This document shows positions 8,216 to 16,066 of a stretch of DNA of 21,409 bases, in pieces. Positions within the stretch are counted from its first letter, which is position 1; every line of letters begins with the position of its first letter. The stretch lies in the NCBI GenBank assembly GCA_964399955.1, contig CAYNST010000053.1, positions 1 through 21,409 on the forward strand. Reading direction: 5' to 3'. The position numbers and the translations under genes are program-made. The notes beneath the pieces were generated by a model. The model did no database searches. It saw only the letters and a program-made list of their open reading frames with translations, and was not told the origin of the DNA. This DNA comes from CAYNST01 sp964399955 (GTDB lineage Bacteria > Pseudomonadota > Gammaproteobacteria > Pseudomonadales > Cellvibrionaceae).

Positions 8216-9944
8216 TTTCATGCACCCATGCTTTGATGACTTCGGCGGCTCGTGTGGTTTCCTGCTCGGCCAGCAGCCGCAGGTGTTGCAGTTGCACCTC
8301 CAGTTCGGAACCGGGCGGTGGCAGGTTGGCGACGTTGCGATTTGGCACCTTGTCGGCACCTATGGCCGGCGCCGGCTGATGACCGGTCAGCTCCACTTTG
8401 GGCGGCTCGTCGGCCTCCGCCTGGCGCGGCTCGAACTCGTCCGCCAGCTTTTCCTCGCGCGCGGCGGGGAAGATGGTGCGGCCGGTTTCCCGGGTCAGCG
8501 AGCGGACCAGCGGGCGAACCGCAAAAATAATCAGCAGCAAAAACAGCAGTGCACCCACCAGATAACGGATGTAGTTTTCCCAATAGCTTAAATCCTGCCA
8601 AACAGGCGGCAGCTCGGCGCCACCGTCCGGTGCGACACGGGCGACAAAGGGCGCGCTCTGCAGGGTGATGGTGTCACCCCGCGCCGGGTCGATGCCGGCT
8701 GCGGCACGCACCACTTCACGCATTTTTTCCAGGTCCGCAGGCGCCCAGGCACCGCCTTCGGCAACGGCGTCGTTAACCAGGATAGACACCGACAGCTTGC
8801 GAATGCGGGCGTCTTCACTGCGGGTGTGAGTCACCGCTTTACCGGTACCGTAGCGCCGGTTGGTCTCTTCCCGGTTGCTGCCTTGCGGCTCTGCGCCCTC
8901 GGCATTGCCTTCTGCTCCCGGCTGCGGCGGCACGGGCGGTTGGTTGGCAAGCGCGCCGGGAATACCCAGCGCCTGCAGTCCGGTGGCGCGGTCGGACATG
9001 GTGGTCTCGCTCAGCAATACCGGCTCGTTGCCCAGGGTCTCACGGGTTTCTTCTATCTTGGAGAAATCCACATCGGCGGAGATGCGCACCCGAAAGTTTT
9101 CGGCGCCCAGCATGGGTTCCAGCATTTCGCTGGCGCTGCGGCTGACCTTTTCCTCCAAGCGCAGCACATAATCCATCTGCTTGTTGCTGACCCGCCCGGG
9201 CGCATTTTCACCCAGGCCGGCGGACAGTAGCTTTCCGCTTTGGTCCACTACCGACACAGCACCGGGCTTCATGCCCGGCACGCTGGCGGCGATCATGTTG
9301 ACAATGGCCTCGACTTGGCTTTCATCCAGCTTGTGCACAAGATCCACCACCACCGAGGCCGAGGGCGTCTGCTCCTCGCGGCCGACAAACAGGGTGCGCT
9401 TGGGCACGGCCAGATGCACGCGAGCGTTGCGCACGTTTCTCAGTGACATGATGGATCGGGCAAGCTCCCCCTCCACCGCATAGGTGTAGCGATTGGATTC
9501 CATAAACTGGCTGGTGCTGAGGGACGACAAACCGTTGAGGCTCTCCATGCCCACCGGCAGTTGCGCACTGACACCGCGGGCGGCAAGTTTCATGCGCGCC
9601 GCAGCAATTTTGTCCTTGCTGACCAGAACGTTGCCACTGCGGCTGTCTATCTCAAACTTGATGCGCTCGGCATCCAGAACTTCGACAATGGCGGAAGTAT
9701 CGTACTGCTCCTGATTGCCAAACAGCGGCACCATCTGCCCGCCGCTGGTCCACAGGATAATGACTATGCCCCCCGCAACCACTGCGGCCAACAGGGCCGC
9801 TGCCGCCAGCGAGCGGGAGTCCCCCAGCCAGCGCCGCCAGTGGCCCAGCACCGCCTGCACGCCGCTGTCATTCTCAGCCTCTGCACCACTGCGGTGGGCG
9901 ACGGCATTGGCGACCGCCGGGAAGCTACTGATCTGTTTAGGCAT
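8196..9944 (-). CDS. fliF: Flagellar MS-ring protein FliF
   Basis: FliF forms the MS ring in the inner membrane, the base on which the rotor and export gate assemble. The 582 residues have two membrane helices (about 45-65 and 460-478) enclosing the periplasmic ring-building modules, with a Pro/Gly/Glu-rich loop around residues 340-370. The C-terminal cytoplasmic tail ends with a FliG-binding helix (AEVIKAWVHENG). Length is near the usual 550-580. A clear ribosome site, AAGGTGA, lies about 6 bases before the ATG and overlaps the fliE stop. The fliG start is nested in its end. Confidence 0.95.
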   Translation of the reverse strand: MPKQISSFPAVANAVAHRSGAEAENDSGVQAVLGHWRRWLGDSRSLAAAALLAAVVAGGIVIILWTSGGQMVPLFGNQEQYDTSAIVEVLDAERIKFEIDSRSGNVLVSKDKIAAARMKLAARGVSAQLPVGMESLNGLSSLSTSQFMESNRYTYAVEGELARSIMSLRNVRNARVHLAVPKRTLFVGREEQTPSASVVVDLVHKLDESQVEAIVNMIAASVPGMKPGAVSVVDQSGKLLSAGLGENAPGRVSNKQMDYVLRLEEKVSRSASEMLEPMLGAENFRVRISADVDFSKIEETRETLGNEPVLLSETTMSDRATGLQALGIPGALANQPPVPPQPGAEGNAEGAEPQGSNREETNRRYGTGKAVTHTRSEDARIRKLSVSILVNDAVAEGGAWAPADLEKMREVVRAAAGIDPARGDTITLQSAPFVARVAPDGGAELPPVWQDLSYWENYIRYLVGALLFLLLIIFAVRPLVRSLTRETGRTIFPAAREEKLADEFEPRQAEADEPPKVELTGHQPAPAIGADKVPNRNVANLPPPGSELEVQLQHLRLLAEQETTRAAEVIKAWVHENGRKTS

Positions 9945-9955
9945 TCTTCATCACC

Positions 9956-10282
9956 TTAAATCGGCATCCGCATGATTTCTTCAAAGCCGGAAACCAGCCG
10001 GTTTCTGACCTGCACCAGAGCGGAAAAGCCCAACCCGGCTTTTTGACTGGCCACCATGGCGCCCACCAGGTCGTCGCTTTCACCGGTTTCAACCGCCGCC
10101 TGTAAACGCGCGGCTGCGTGTTGCTGCTGGTCAATCGCCTGCAGCCCGGACTGCATCAGTTGACCAAAATTTACCTGCGGGGCCGCAGCGTTGATGGGTG
10201 CGGGCAGCGCAATGGCATCGTTGCGCATCTGATCCATGTTGCGCAGCATGAGTGCTTGGGTATTGATAGCGTCTATGGCCAT
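9956..10282 (-). CDS. fliE: Flagellar hook-basal body adaptor FliE
   Basis: FliE joins the MS ring to the proximal rod and is among the first exported proteins. The 108 residues end with the conserved segment ALVQVRNRLVSGFEEIMRMPI, typical of FliE, and the length is standard (about 104). The ribosome site AGGAG, nine bases before the ATG, lies in the 15-base gap after the lafK-like gene, placing fliE in the same transcript. fliF starts 11 bases after its stop. Confidence 0.95.
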   Translation of the reverse strand: MAIDAINTQALMLRNMDQMRNDAIALPAPINAAAPQVNFGQLMQSGLQAIDQQQHAAARLQAAVETGESDDLVGAMVASQKAGLGFSALVQVRNRLVSGFEEIMRMPI

Positions 10283-10297
10283 TAACAGGTACTCCTA

Positions 10298-11608
10298 TCA
10301 GCCCGTTCTCACGAGTCGGTTGGTATCAATGCCCTGCTCGCGCATGGCGGCCAATTTGTAGCGCAATGCGCGGGTGGTCACTCCCAGTGCCTCTGCGGTC
10401 TCCTTGCGGTGACCGTTGTACTGCCGCAAGGTATCCAGTACATATTGAAACTCGGCGCTGCGACGCGACGACTCCAGGCTGGATTGCGGCTGTGGCTGAG
10501 CTGCCGCAGCATCGGGAAGCATAAGGTCTTCACACTGAATCACCATGCCGCGGGCAATGATCAGCGAACGCTGAATGGTGTTCTCCAGCTCGCGAATATT
10601 GCCCGGCCACGGGTAGGCCAGCAGCGCGCGGATAGCGTCCGGGTGAAATTCGAAACCCGACTCCGGTGCGTACTTCTGCAGAAAATGGCGCACCAGGGGC
10701 AGAATGTCTTCGCTGCGCTGACGCAGCGCAGGCCAACTGAGCGGCAGCACATCCAGACGGTAAAACAGGTCTTCGCGGAAAAGTCCGGCGGCCACTTGCT
10801 GGCGCAGATCGCGGTTGGTGGCGGCAATCACCCGCACATCCAGCGGCAGTTTCTGGTTGGATCCCAGCTTTTCCAGCTCGCGCTCCTGCAGCACGCGCAG
10901 CAGTTTTGCCTGCAGTGCCAGAGGCATTTCGGAGATCTCATCCAGCAGCAGAGTGCCGCCGTTGGCGGCTTCGAACTTACCTGTCTGCCCTTGGTGAGCG
11001 CCAGTGAAGGCACCCTTGACGAAGCCAAACAGGGTGGACTCCAGCATGGTTTCCGGGATGGCGGCACAGTTGACCGCCACATAAGGACCATTGGCGCGGG
11101 GTGACTGGTCATGAATAAAACGCGCCAGACACTCTTTGCCCGTCCCCGACTCGCCACTGATGAGAATGGACGCATTGGTCTGTGCGGCTTTCTTGGCCAA
11201 CAGCAACACCTGCTGGCTGGCGGCGGAGGCCACCACCATATTGGGGATGGGCGTGCGCAGACTGAGCGCGTGCTCAGCCGCCGCCACCAGTTGCGTGGCG
11301 GTAAAAGGCTTGAGCAGATAGTCCACCGCACCCAGGCTCATGGCCTCGCCTGCCTGGGTGCTCTGGCTCACATCCACCAGAGCAATGACCGGGCAGTTGG
11401 GCCAAGCCTTGGCCAGCTGTGCCATCACCGCCGGCGCATTGGTGCAGTGGGCCAGATCCAGCAGTATCAGGTCAGCCTGCCTGGCGCTGCGGCTGCAGAG
11501 CTCCTCGCCATTGCGAATGATGCGTACTTCATAGTCTGCGGCGCGCAACTGGGCTTGCAACGTTTTGCAAAGCAGATCCTGCTGAATAATGAGCAGCTGA
11601 GTTTTCAC
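10298..11608 (-). CDS. lafK: Sigma-54-dependent flagellar response regulator (LafK/FlrC-like)
   Basis: This is a predicted activator of sigma-54 flagellar promoters. It has a receiver domain (1-120), an AAA+ domain and a Fis-type helix-turn-helix (about 403-423, ALGVTTRALRYKL). The AAA+ domain has Walker A GESGTGKE (152-159), the sigma-54-contacting GAFTGA (199-204), Walker B LLLDE (220-224) and arginine-finger candidates in FREDLFYR. In the receiver the phospho-acceptor Asp51 and Lys100 are present, but the usual acidic pair near residue 10 is replaced by Gln9-Gln10, with only Asp11 left. Phosphorylation control may therefore be altered. It begins with GTG, overlapping the motY stop (GTGA), behind GAGG. 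Its place between motY and fliE matches Vibrio lafK; FlrC/FleR is the alternative name. Confidence 0.88.
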   Translation of the reverse strand: MKTQLLIIQQDLLCKTLQAQLRAADYEVRIIRNGEELCSRSARQADLILLDLAHCTNAPAVMAQLAKAWPNCPVIALVDVSQSTQAGEAMSLGAVDYLLKPFTATQLVAAAEHALSLRTPIPNMVVASAASQQVLLLAKKAAQTNASILISGESGTGKECLARFIHDQSPRANGPYVAVNCAAIPETMLESTLFGFVKGAFTGAHQGQTGKFEAANGGTLLLDEISEMPLALQAKLLRVLQERELEKLGSNQKLPLDVRVIAATNRDLRQQVAAGLFREDLFYRLDVLPLSWPALRQRSEDILPLVRHFLQKYAPESGFEFHPDAIRALLAYPWPGNIRELENTIQRSLIIARGMVIQCEDLMLPDAAAAQPQPQSSLESSRRSAEFQYVLDTLRQYNGHRKETAEALGVTTRALRYKLAAMREQGIDTNRLVRTG

Positions 11609-12486
11609 GGTTTGGCCTCGCTGTGTCTAATAACTCGGATAGTCACTTTGCGATTGCGATCGCGGCCTTCGGCTGTGCTGTTATCCGCTGACGGATAACG
11701 GCTGCCGTGGGCACGTTGTTCAATGAGTCTTTCATCGACACCCGCATCGACTAGAACCGCAGCCACATCGGCCGCGCGCTCGCGGGAGATTTGCAGATTT
11801 GCCGTAGATGAACCGGTGTTGTCAGTATAGGAGTCGACCAATAATTTATTTATTTTGTTATCTATTTTAATGTAACGCGCCAGCCGGGTTATTTCCGCCA
11901 ACTGCGCTTCGCTAAGCGCCCGCTGCCCGGACCGGTAGTGCAGATCGGTATCGCGCGCCTGGTTTATTGAAAGTGGCGACAACTGCCGCTCGCACCGCTG
12001 AAAAGGCTCGGCCAGGTCATGCCAGCGAATGGTGGGCACCAGCACTTCTTTGGCGTCCAGATACAGAAGGGTCCACAGGCCCTGCCCCATCGCATCAAAC
12101 AGCGAGCGACTGCTTGCACCCGGCAGTTTGTAGCTGCCCTGTGCGGCGATCATCAGCTCGGCCTGGCTGCGTACTTCTTGTACCCAGGGAGGCGTTATCG
12201 CAGCCACCTGTACCTGCGCAGGCGTGCGGTAGGACGGGGTGTAGCGCAGCTCCAGCGGGTGACCCGCCGGGTGCAAAAAGCTGAGCGCGCCAAAGGATTT
12301 CATCGGCAGTTCAAGTTTGCAGAGAAAGCGGTCGCTCTTTAAAACCCAATGGACCTTGTCCATGGCCACTCGATGCTGCTCTGCAGCAAGCGGCTGGATT
12401 GCACTGACGGCCAGTGTCAGCAGGCAGGTTAATCCCACCTTGCGGAGGGGCCTTGCCGGATGGAGTGGTGCATTGTGGTGCGTCAT
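11605..12486 (-). CDS. motY: MotY-like flagellar T-ring protein with OmpA peptidoglycan-binding domain
   Basis: MotY is a periplasmic protein that anchors stators around the basal body by binding peptidoglycan. The 293 residues start with a signal peptide (basic RPLRK, hydrophobic core, cleavage near PLAA at about residue 35). A MotY-type N domain follows, then an OmpA_C domain (about 185-288) with DSYTDNTGS, NLQISRERA and GRDRNRKV, all typical peptidoglycan-contact segments. The length equals typical MotY. It is first in the motY-lafK-fliEFGHIJ operon, as in lateral flagellar loci. AGG lies six bases before the ATG. A leader of about 250 nt with a c-di-GMP riboswitch precedes it. Confidence 0.88.
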   Translation of the reverse strand: MTHHNAPLHPARPLRKVGLTCLLTLAVSAIQPLAAEQHRVAMDKVHWVLKSDRFLCKLELPMKSFGALSFLHPAGHPLELRYTPSYRTPAQVQVAAITPPWVQEVRSQAELMIAAQGSYKLPGASSRSLFDAMGQGLWTLLYLDAKEVLVPTIRWHDLAEPFQRCERQLSPLSINQARDTDLHYRSGQRALSEAQLAEITRLARYIKIDNKINKLLVDSYTDNTGSSTANLQISRERAADVAAVLVDAGVDERLIEQRAHGSRYPSADNSTAEGRDRNRKVTIRVIRHSEAKP

Positions 12487-12540
12487 GTCTCACCTGTTGC
12501 GGAGATAACGTTCTACAGACGCAGGCGTGAAGCAAAGGAC

Positions 12541-12579
12541 CCCAGTGCTTCCCGATTGAACATCCTGGGAAGACCTGGG
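12541..12579 (-). terminator. Candidate expression-platform hairpin between the riboswitch and motY
   Basis: On the minus strand, CCCAG (12579-12575) pairs with CTGGG (12545-12541), and CTTCCC (12572-12567) pairs with GGGAAG (12553-12548). This gives an 11-bp stem with a 2x2 internal loop and a 13-nt apical loop. GTCCTTTGCTTC follows, a poor U-tract. It could be a c-di-GMP-controlled terminator or just a leader stem. A second hairpin just upstream (12578-12596, 7 of 8 pairs) shares two bases with it, so the two compete slightly. Confidence 0.4.
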
Positions 12580-12635
12580 CGGAGGAAGCCTTCGCCGCTT
12601 CTTTCCCCTGCGACAACCCCGGGTCAATGAGCGGC

Positions 12636-12728
12636 CAACCTGTCCGGCAGCCCCGCTGTCATGGGCCCTGCTGGGCCGGTAGACCGGTGGCTTTGCGTCC
12701 TGTGCTTTTGCAACAGTTTGCCTTTGTC
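12636..12728 (-). ncRNA. c-di-GMP-I (GEMM-I) riboswitch
   Basis: Read on the minus strand, the segment has the GEMM-I signature in order. GGCAAAC (12722-12716) opens it. A short stem capped by an A-rich loop follows, CTGT/ACAG plus GC/GC with one bulged T. Next is the near-invariant joint GGACGCAAAGCC (12700-12689), then ACCGGTCTAC, a perfect GGCCC/GGGCC hairpin, the segment ATGACAGCGGGGCTGCC, and GGACAGG (12645-12639). These match the known class-I consensus GGCAAAC...GACGCAAAGCC...ATGACAGC(C/G)GGG. The tetraloop is AAAA instead of the common GAAA, so docking to the receptor may be weaker. It lies about 16 nt after a possible start site and 150 nt before the motY ATG. It should bind c-di-GMP and control the motY-lafK-fliEFGHIJ operon; the sign of control is not evident. 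Confidence 0.92.
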
Positions 12729-12748
12729 TGACATCAGATTCATCAATA

Positions 12749-12776
12749 ATCTTAGTAGCTTACTGCAGTCTTACAA
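12749..12776 (-). promoter_or_regulatory. Possible sigma-70 promoter of the riboswitch-motY operon
   Basis: On the minus strand, TTGTAA (12776-12771), a 16-base spacer and TAAGAT (12754-12749) give 4/6 matches in each hexamer. The start would fall near 12742, just before the aptamer, the usual arrangement for a riboswitch. A near-palindrome, TGTAAATATTTGCA (12797-12810), lies upstream and might be an operator. No sigma-54 element with correct spacing was found here. The rest of the gap 12787-12861 after flhA shows no clear terminator. Confidence 0.35.
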
Positions 12777-12861
12777 CCCAGAATGGGGCAATAAATGTAA
12801 ATATTTGCACCACTTGCGTGCGGGTGGCAGAGCGACTACGGCCGCTTGAGCCAAGATCGGA

Positions 12862-14931
12862 TTAACCCAGCACACCCACCACATCTATGTGCATGGTATC
12901 GGGCACTTCGTTGTAGGAAACCACCGCCAGCCCCTGGGCAAAAGTACGCGCATAACGGGCCAGCTGGGGCCTGAGCTGTGGCAGTACCAGTAGCACCGCC
13001 GGCAGCGCGCGGCGCTTCATTTCCTCGCTCATGCGCGGCATGGCCTGCTGAATGCGGCTCAGCAACTGTGGGTCTACCGGGAAGCTGTCCAGCGAGACCT
13101 TGCCGCTGCGCTGGGCTTGCTGCAGTGCCTTGCTCAGTGCCTGCTCCAGCTCATCGGCCAGGGTGACCACGCTTAGGCTGGCACGGTCGCCGTTGATTTG
13201 TCGGATCAGGCTGCGCTTGAGCGCACAGCGCACATCGGCGGCCAGCAGCACCGGGTCCTGGGTGATCTCGGCGCTGTCAATCAGCGTGGTGGCAATGGTG
13301 CGAATATCCACCAGGCTGACCTGATCCGCCAACAGTGGGCGAAAGACCCGCAACTGCTGAATGGGGCTCAACTGCGCATTGAGCGACTCCGCCAGCTTCT
13401 CGGAGACCTCCTTGAGCCGGTTGTTCAAAGCCAGCACATCGTCATGGGTGAACAACTCGTCCAGATGCTCGCGCATTACCTTGCCCACGTGGGTGCCAAT
13501 CACCGTGGCGGAATCCACCACCGAATAACCCAGATTGAGTGCACGGGATTTCAGCTCTGGAGCAATGGCCACGGCTTTCATCTTGTAGGCCGGCTCCACC
13601 ACCAGCTCGCCGTCGATGGTGCCGTAAATCTCACCGCTTTCGATGGCCAACAGCTTGTCTGGCTCCACCTCGCCTGCCGCCACCACCACACCGTCCAGTT
13701 TTATCTGGTATTCGGTGGGCTTGAGCTGCAGATTGTCGCGAATGCGCACTTCCGGCAGCAGCAAACCCAATTGCTCCGACAGAGTTTTACGGGTACCGCG
13801 AATACGCGCCGGCAGCTCGGCCTTGTGCTCTTTGTCCGCCAGGGGCACCAGGCGGTAGCCCAGTTCCACACGAATCTTGTCGACGTAGGGCAACTCCTGC
13901 CAGCTAAGTGGTGGGTCTTTCTGCAGCTGTTCGGTGATTTCCTGCCCCGCAGTTATGCTCTCTTCTAGCTCCGGCACCGAACGGTGCAGACTCCAGGCGG
14001 CCAGCCCCAGCACGGCGGCAAATATCAGAAACGGCAGCATCGGCATGCCGGGAATAATGCCGAGTACGGTCATCACGATAGCGGCGGTAGTCACCACTCG
14101 GGGCGACGCCAGTAACTGCTGGCGCACCTGATCCGTCATTTCGGATTCATCATTGACCCGGGTGACGATGATGGCCGCTGCGGTGGCCAGCAGTAGCGAC
14201 GGAATTTGAGCGACCAGGCCGTCACCAATGGTCAGCAGCGCGTAGATGCGGAAGGCTTCGTCGCCGGAGAGCCCTTGCTGAAAGACACCAATGGCCAGAC
14301 CGCCCAGCAGGTTGATCAGCAGAATCATCAGGCCGGCAATGGCGTCACCGCGAACAAATTTGGAGGCGCCGTCCATCGCCCCGTAGAAGTCCGCCTCTCC
14401 AGCTATCTCCTGGCGCCGCTGACGGGCCTGGTGCTGGTCGATGGTGCCGGCATTGAGATCTGCGTCAATGGCCATCTGTTTACCTGGCAGCGCATCCAGG
14501 GTGAAACGCGCCGACACCTCGGATATGCGCTCACCACCCTTGGTTACCACGACAAAGTTGATGATCATCAGAATGATGAACACCACCAGGCCCACCACAT
14601 AATTGCCGCCGATAACCACTTCACCAAACGACTGCACCACCTGCCCCGCCGCGTCCGGGCCGGTGTGGCCGTTGAGCAACACGATGCGGGTAGACGCCAC
14701 GTTAAGGCTCAGCCGCATCAGGGTGGTAACCAGCAGCACTGTGGGGAAAACTGAAAACTCCAGCGGCCGCTTGGCGGAAACCGCCACCAGCAACACCAGT
14801 ACCGCCAATACGATATTGAAGGTGAACAGGGCGTCGATCAACCAGGGTGGCAGCGGCAAAACCAGCATGGCCAATATGGCCATCAGCAGAATAGGGATAG
14901 CGGTATACGTCTGAGTCAGATTAAGTTTCAC
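12862..14931 (-). CDS. flhA: Flagellar export gate protein FlhA
   Basis: FlhA is the large export-gate component that uses the proton motive force and docks chaperone-substrate complexes in its cytoplasmic ring. The 689 residues begin with about 300 residues of membrane helices. They include the FHIPEP-family stretch RLSLNVASTR (about 73-82), the cytoplasmic loop TKGGERISEVSARF, and Asp196 in KFVRGDAIAG, the family's essential acidic residue. A linker and the cytoplasmic FlhA-C domain follow. The start is GTG with AGGTGA six bases upstream, overlapping the flhB stop region; the gap to flhB is 10 bases. It ends the fliM-to-flhA operon. Confidence 0.96.
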   Translation of the reverse strand: MKLNLTQTYTAIPILLMAILAMLVLPLPPWLIDALFTFNIVLAVLVLLVAVSAKRPLEFSVFPTVLLVTTLMRLSLNVASTRIVLLNGHTGPDAAGQVVQSFGEVVIGGNYVVGLVVFIILMIINFVVVTKGGERISEVSARFTLDALPGKQMAIDADLNAGTIDQHQARQRRQEIAGEADFYGAMDGASKFVRGDAIAGLMILLINLLGGLAIGVFQQGLSGDEAFRIYALLTIGDGLVAQIPSLLLATAAAIIVTRVNDESEMTDQVRQQLLASPRVVTTAAIVMTVLGIIPGMPMLPFLIFAAVLGLAAWSLHRSVPELEESITAGQEITEQLQKDPPLSWQELPYVDKIRVELGYRLVPLADKEHKAELPARIRGTRKTLSEQLGLLLPEVRIRDNLQLKPTEYQIKLDGVVVAAGEVEPDKLLAIESGEIYGTIDGELVVEPAYKMKAVAIAPELKSRALNLGYSVVDSATVIGTHVGKVMREHLDELFTHDDVLALNNRLKEVSEKLAESLNAQLSPIQQLRVFRPLLADQVSLVDIRTIATTLIDSAEITQDPVLLAADVRCALKRSLIRQINGDRASLSVVTLADELEQALSKALQQAQRSGKVSLDSFPVDPQLLSRIQQAMPRMSEEMKRRALPAVLLVLPQLRPQLARYARTFAQGLAVVSYNEVPDTMHIDVVGVLG

Positions 14932-14941
14932 CGATGCTCAC

Positions 14942-16066
14942 CTATTTTTTCAAAGATTCTGGTATGTGAAAGCTGGGCAAGGGCGCAGGCCTTTCGCCGC
15001 GACGGTTTTTCCAGGCACTGAACTGCATGACGTACATCAGCACCCGCGCCACCGCGTTGTAGAGACTGGCGGGAATTTCCTGATCAATGCGTGTGGAATA
15101 ATAGATAGCGCGGGTCAGCTCCGGCAGTTCCAGTATAGTTTTGTCGTGCTGTTTGGCCACTTCGCGGATGCGCAGCGCCAGCGCGTCCACCCCCTTGGCA
15201 ATCACGTAGGGGGCGTCCGAGCGGTCGGGCGCATATTTGATGGCCACCGCGTAATGGGTCGGGTTAGTGATGATGACATCGGCCTCCGGCACCCGCTGGT
15301 CGATGCGCCGCCGGGACATCTGCATTTGAATCTCGCGGACGCGGCGCTTTATTTCCGGCCGTCCCTCAGTGTTTTTGTGCTCGTCCTTGACCTCCTGCTT
15401 GCTCATCTTCAGCTTCTTGTTGGTGGACCAGCGCTGGTAGGGAATGTCCAGCAGGGCTATCAGCAGCAAAGCGACACCCATGGCACCGAGGGTCATGGCC
15501 AGCAGGCCAACGCCGGTGCTGACCGCAAGCCCCAGGGGCAGCCGATTCAGCGAGAGAATTTCATTGGCATGGCTGCGCAGCATCCACACCATGATGCCGG
15601 CCAAAACCACCACCTTCAGCGACGATTTGCCCAGTTCAACCAGACTGTTGGTGGAGAACATGCGCTTGATACCCGACATAGGGTTCATGCGCTTGGCCTG
15701 CGGCATGATGGATTTACCGGACACCAGCCAGCCGCCGGGGATCATGCCGGACAGTGCTCCCGCAACCCAAAGAATAAGGAACATGGGCAGAAAGGCACCG
15801 GCTACCAGCTTGACGGCGGCAGTGAAACGAATGAGCATTTGTTTGGGATCCATCGCCGCCTGGCGGTCCAACTCAAAGGTCTGCGTCATTAACTGATAGG
15901 CAAAGTCGGACACAAAACCCGACATCATCAGCAGTACCCCGGCCATGATGATCAGCACCGCCGTCTGCAACTCTTTGGAGCGGGCAATTTGGCCTTCGGT
16001 GCGCGCCTTTCTTAATTTGGCTTCCGTGGGCTGTTCGGATTTATCCTGGGTGCTGTTCTCGCTCAC
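14942..16066 (-). CDS. flhB: Flagellar export switch protein FlhB
   Basis: FlhB is the export-gate subunit that changes substrate specificity from rod/hook to filament after self-cleavage. The 374 residues have a hydrophilic N-terminus (EQPTEAKLRKAR...G), four membrane helices and a cytoplasmic domain. The autocleavage motif NPTH is at 268-271, followed by YAVAIKY, all conserved. Length is standard. The GTG start overlaps the fliR stop (GTGA). The position between fliR and flhA is the common gate-gene order. Confidence 0.97.
   Translation of the reverse strand: MSENSTQDKSEQPTEAKLRKARTEGQIARSKELQTAVLIIMAGVLLMMSGFVSDFAYQLMTQTFELDRQAAMDPKQMLIRFTAAVKLVAGAFLPMFLILWVAGALSGMIPGGWLVSGKSIMPQAKRMNPMSGIKRMFSTNSLVELGKSSLKVVVLAGIMVWMLRSHANEILSLNRLPLGLAVSTGVGLLAMTLGAMGVALLLIALLDIPYQRWSTNKKLKMSKQEVKDEHKNTEGRPEIKRRVREIQMQMSRRRIDQRVPEADVIITNPTHYAVAIKYAPDRSDAPYVIAKGVDALALRIREVAKQHDKTILELPELTRAIYYSTRIDQEIPASLYNAVARVLMYVMQFSAWKNRRGERPAPLPSFHIPESLKK

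Noticed and set aside
8216..8359. N-terminal extension of FliG by 48 residues.
   Set aside because: It lies inside fliF in another frame and is Cys/Pro-rich, unlike FliG; the ATG at 8215 or 8221 fits the family.
12610..12630. Minus-strand CCGGGGTTGTCG resembles the 3' part of a second GEMM aptamer.
   Set aside because: No second GGCAAAC or ACGCAAAGCC lies upstream of it, so there is no tandem riboswitch.
12707..12724. Minus-strand GGCAAACTGTTGCA looks like a sigma-54 promoter (GG...GC).
   Set aside because: The GG-to-GC gap is 9 bases, not the strict 10, and the bases are the conserved core and first stem of the riboswitch.
13198..13968. Plus-strand open frame (256 codons) opposite flhA; similar ones lie opposite flhB and lafK.
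   Set aside because: These are mirror frames of highly conserved coding sequence, with no ribosome site or recognisable domain.
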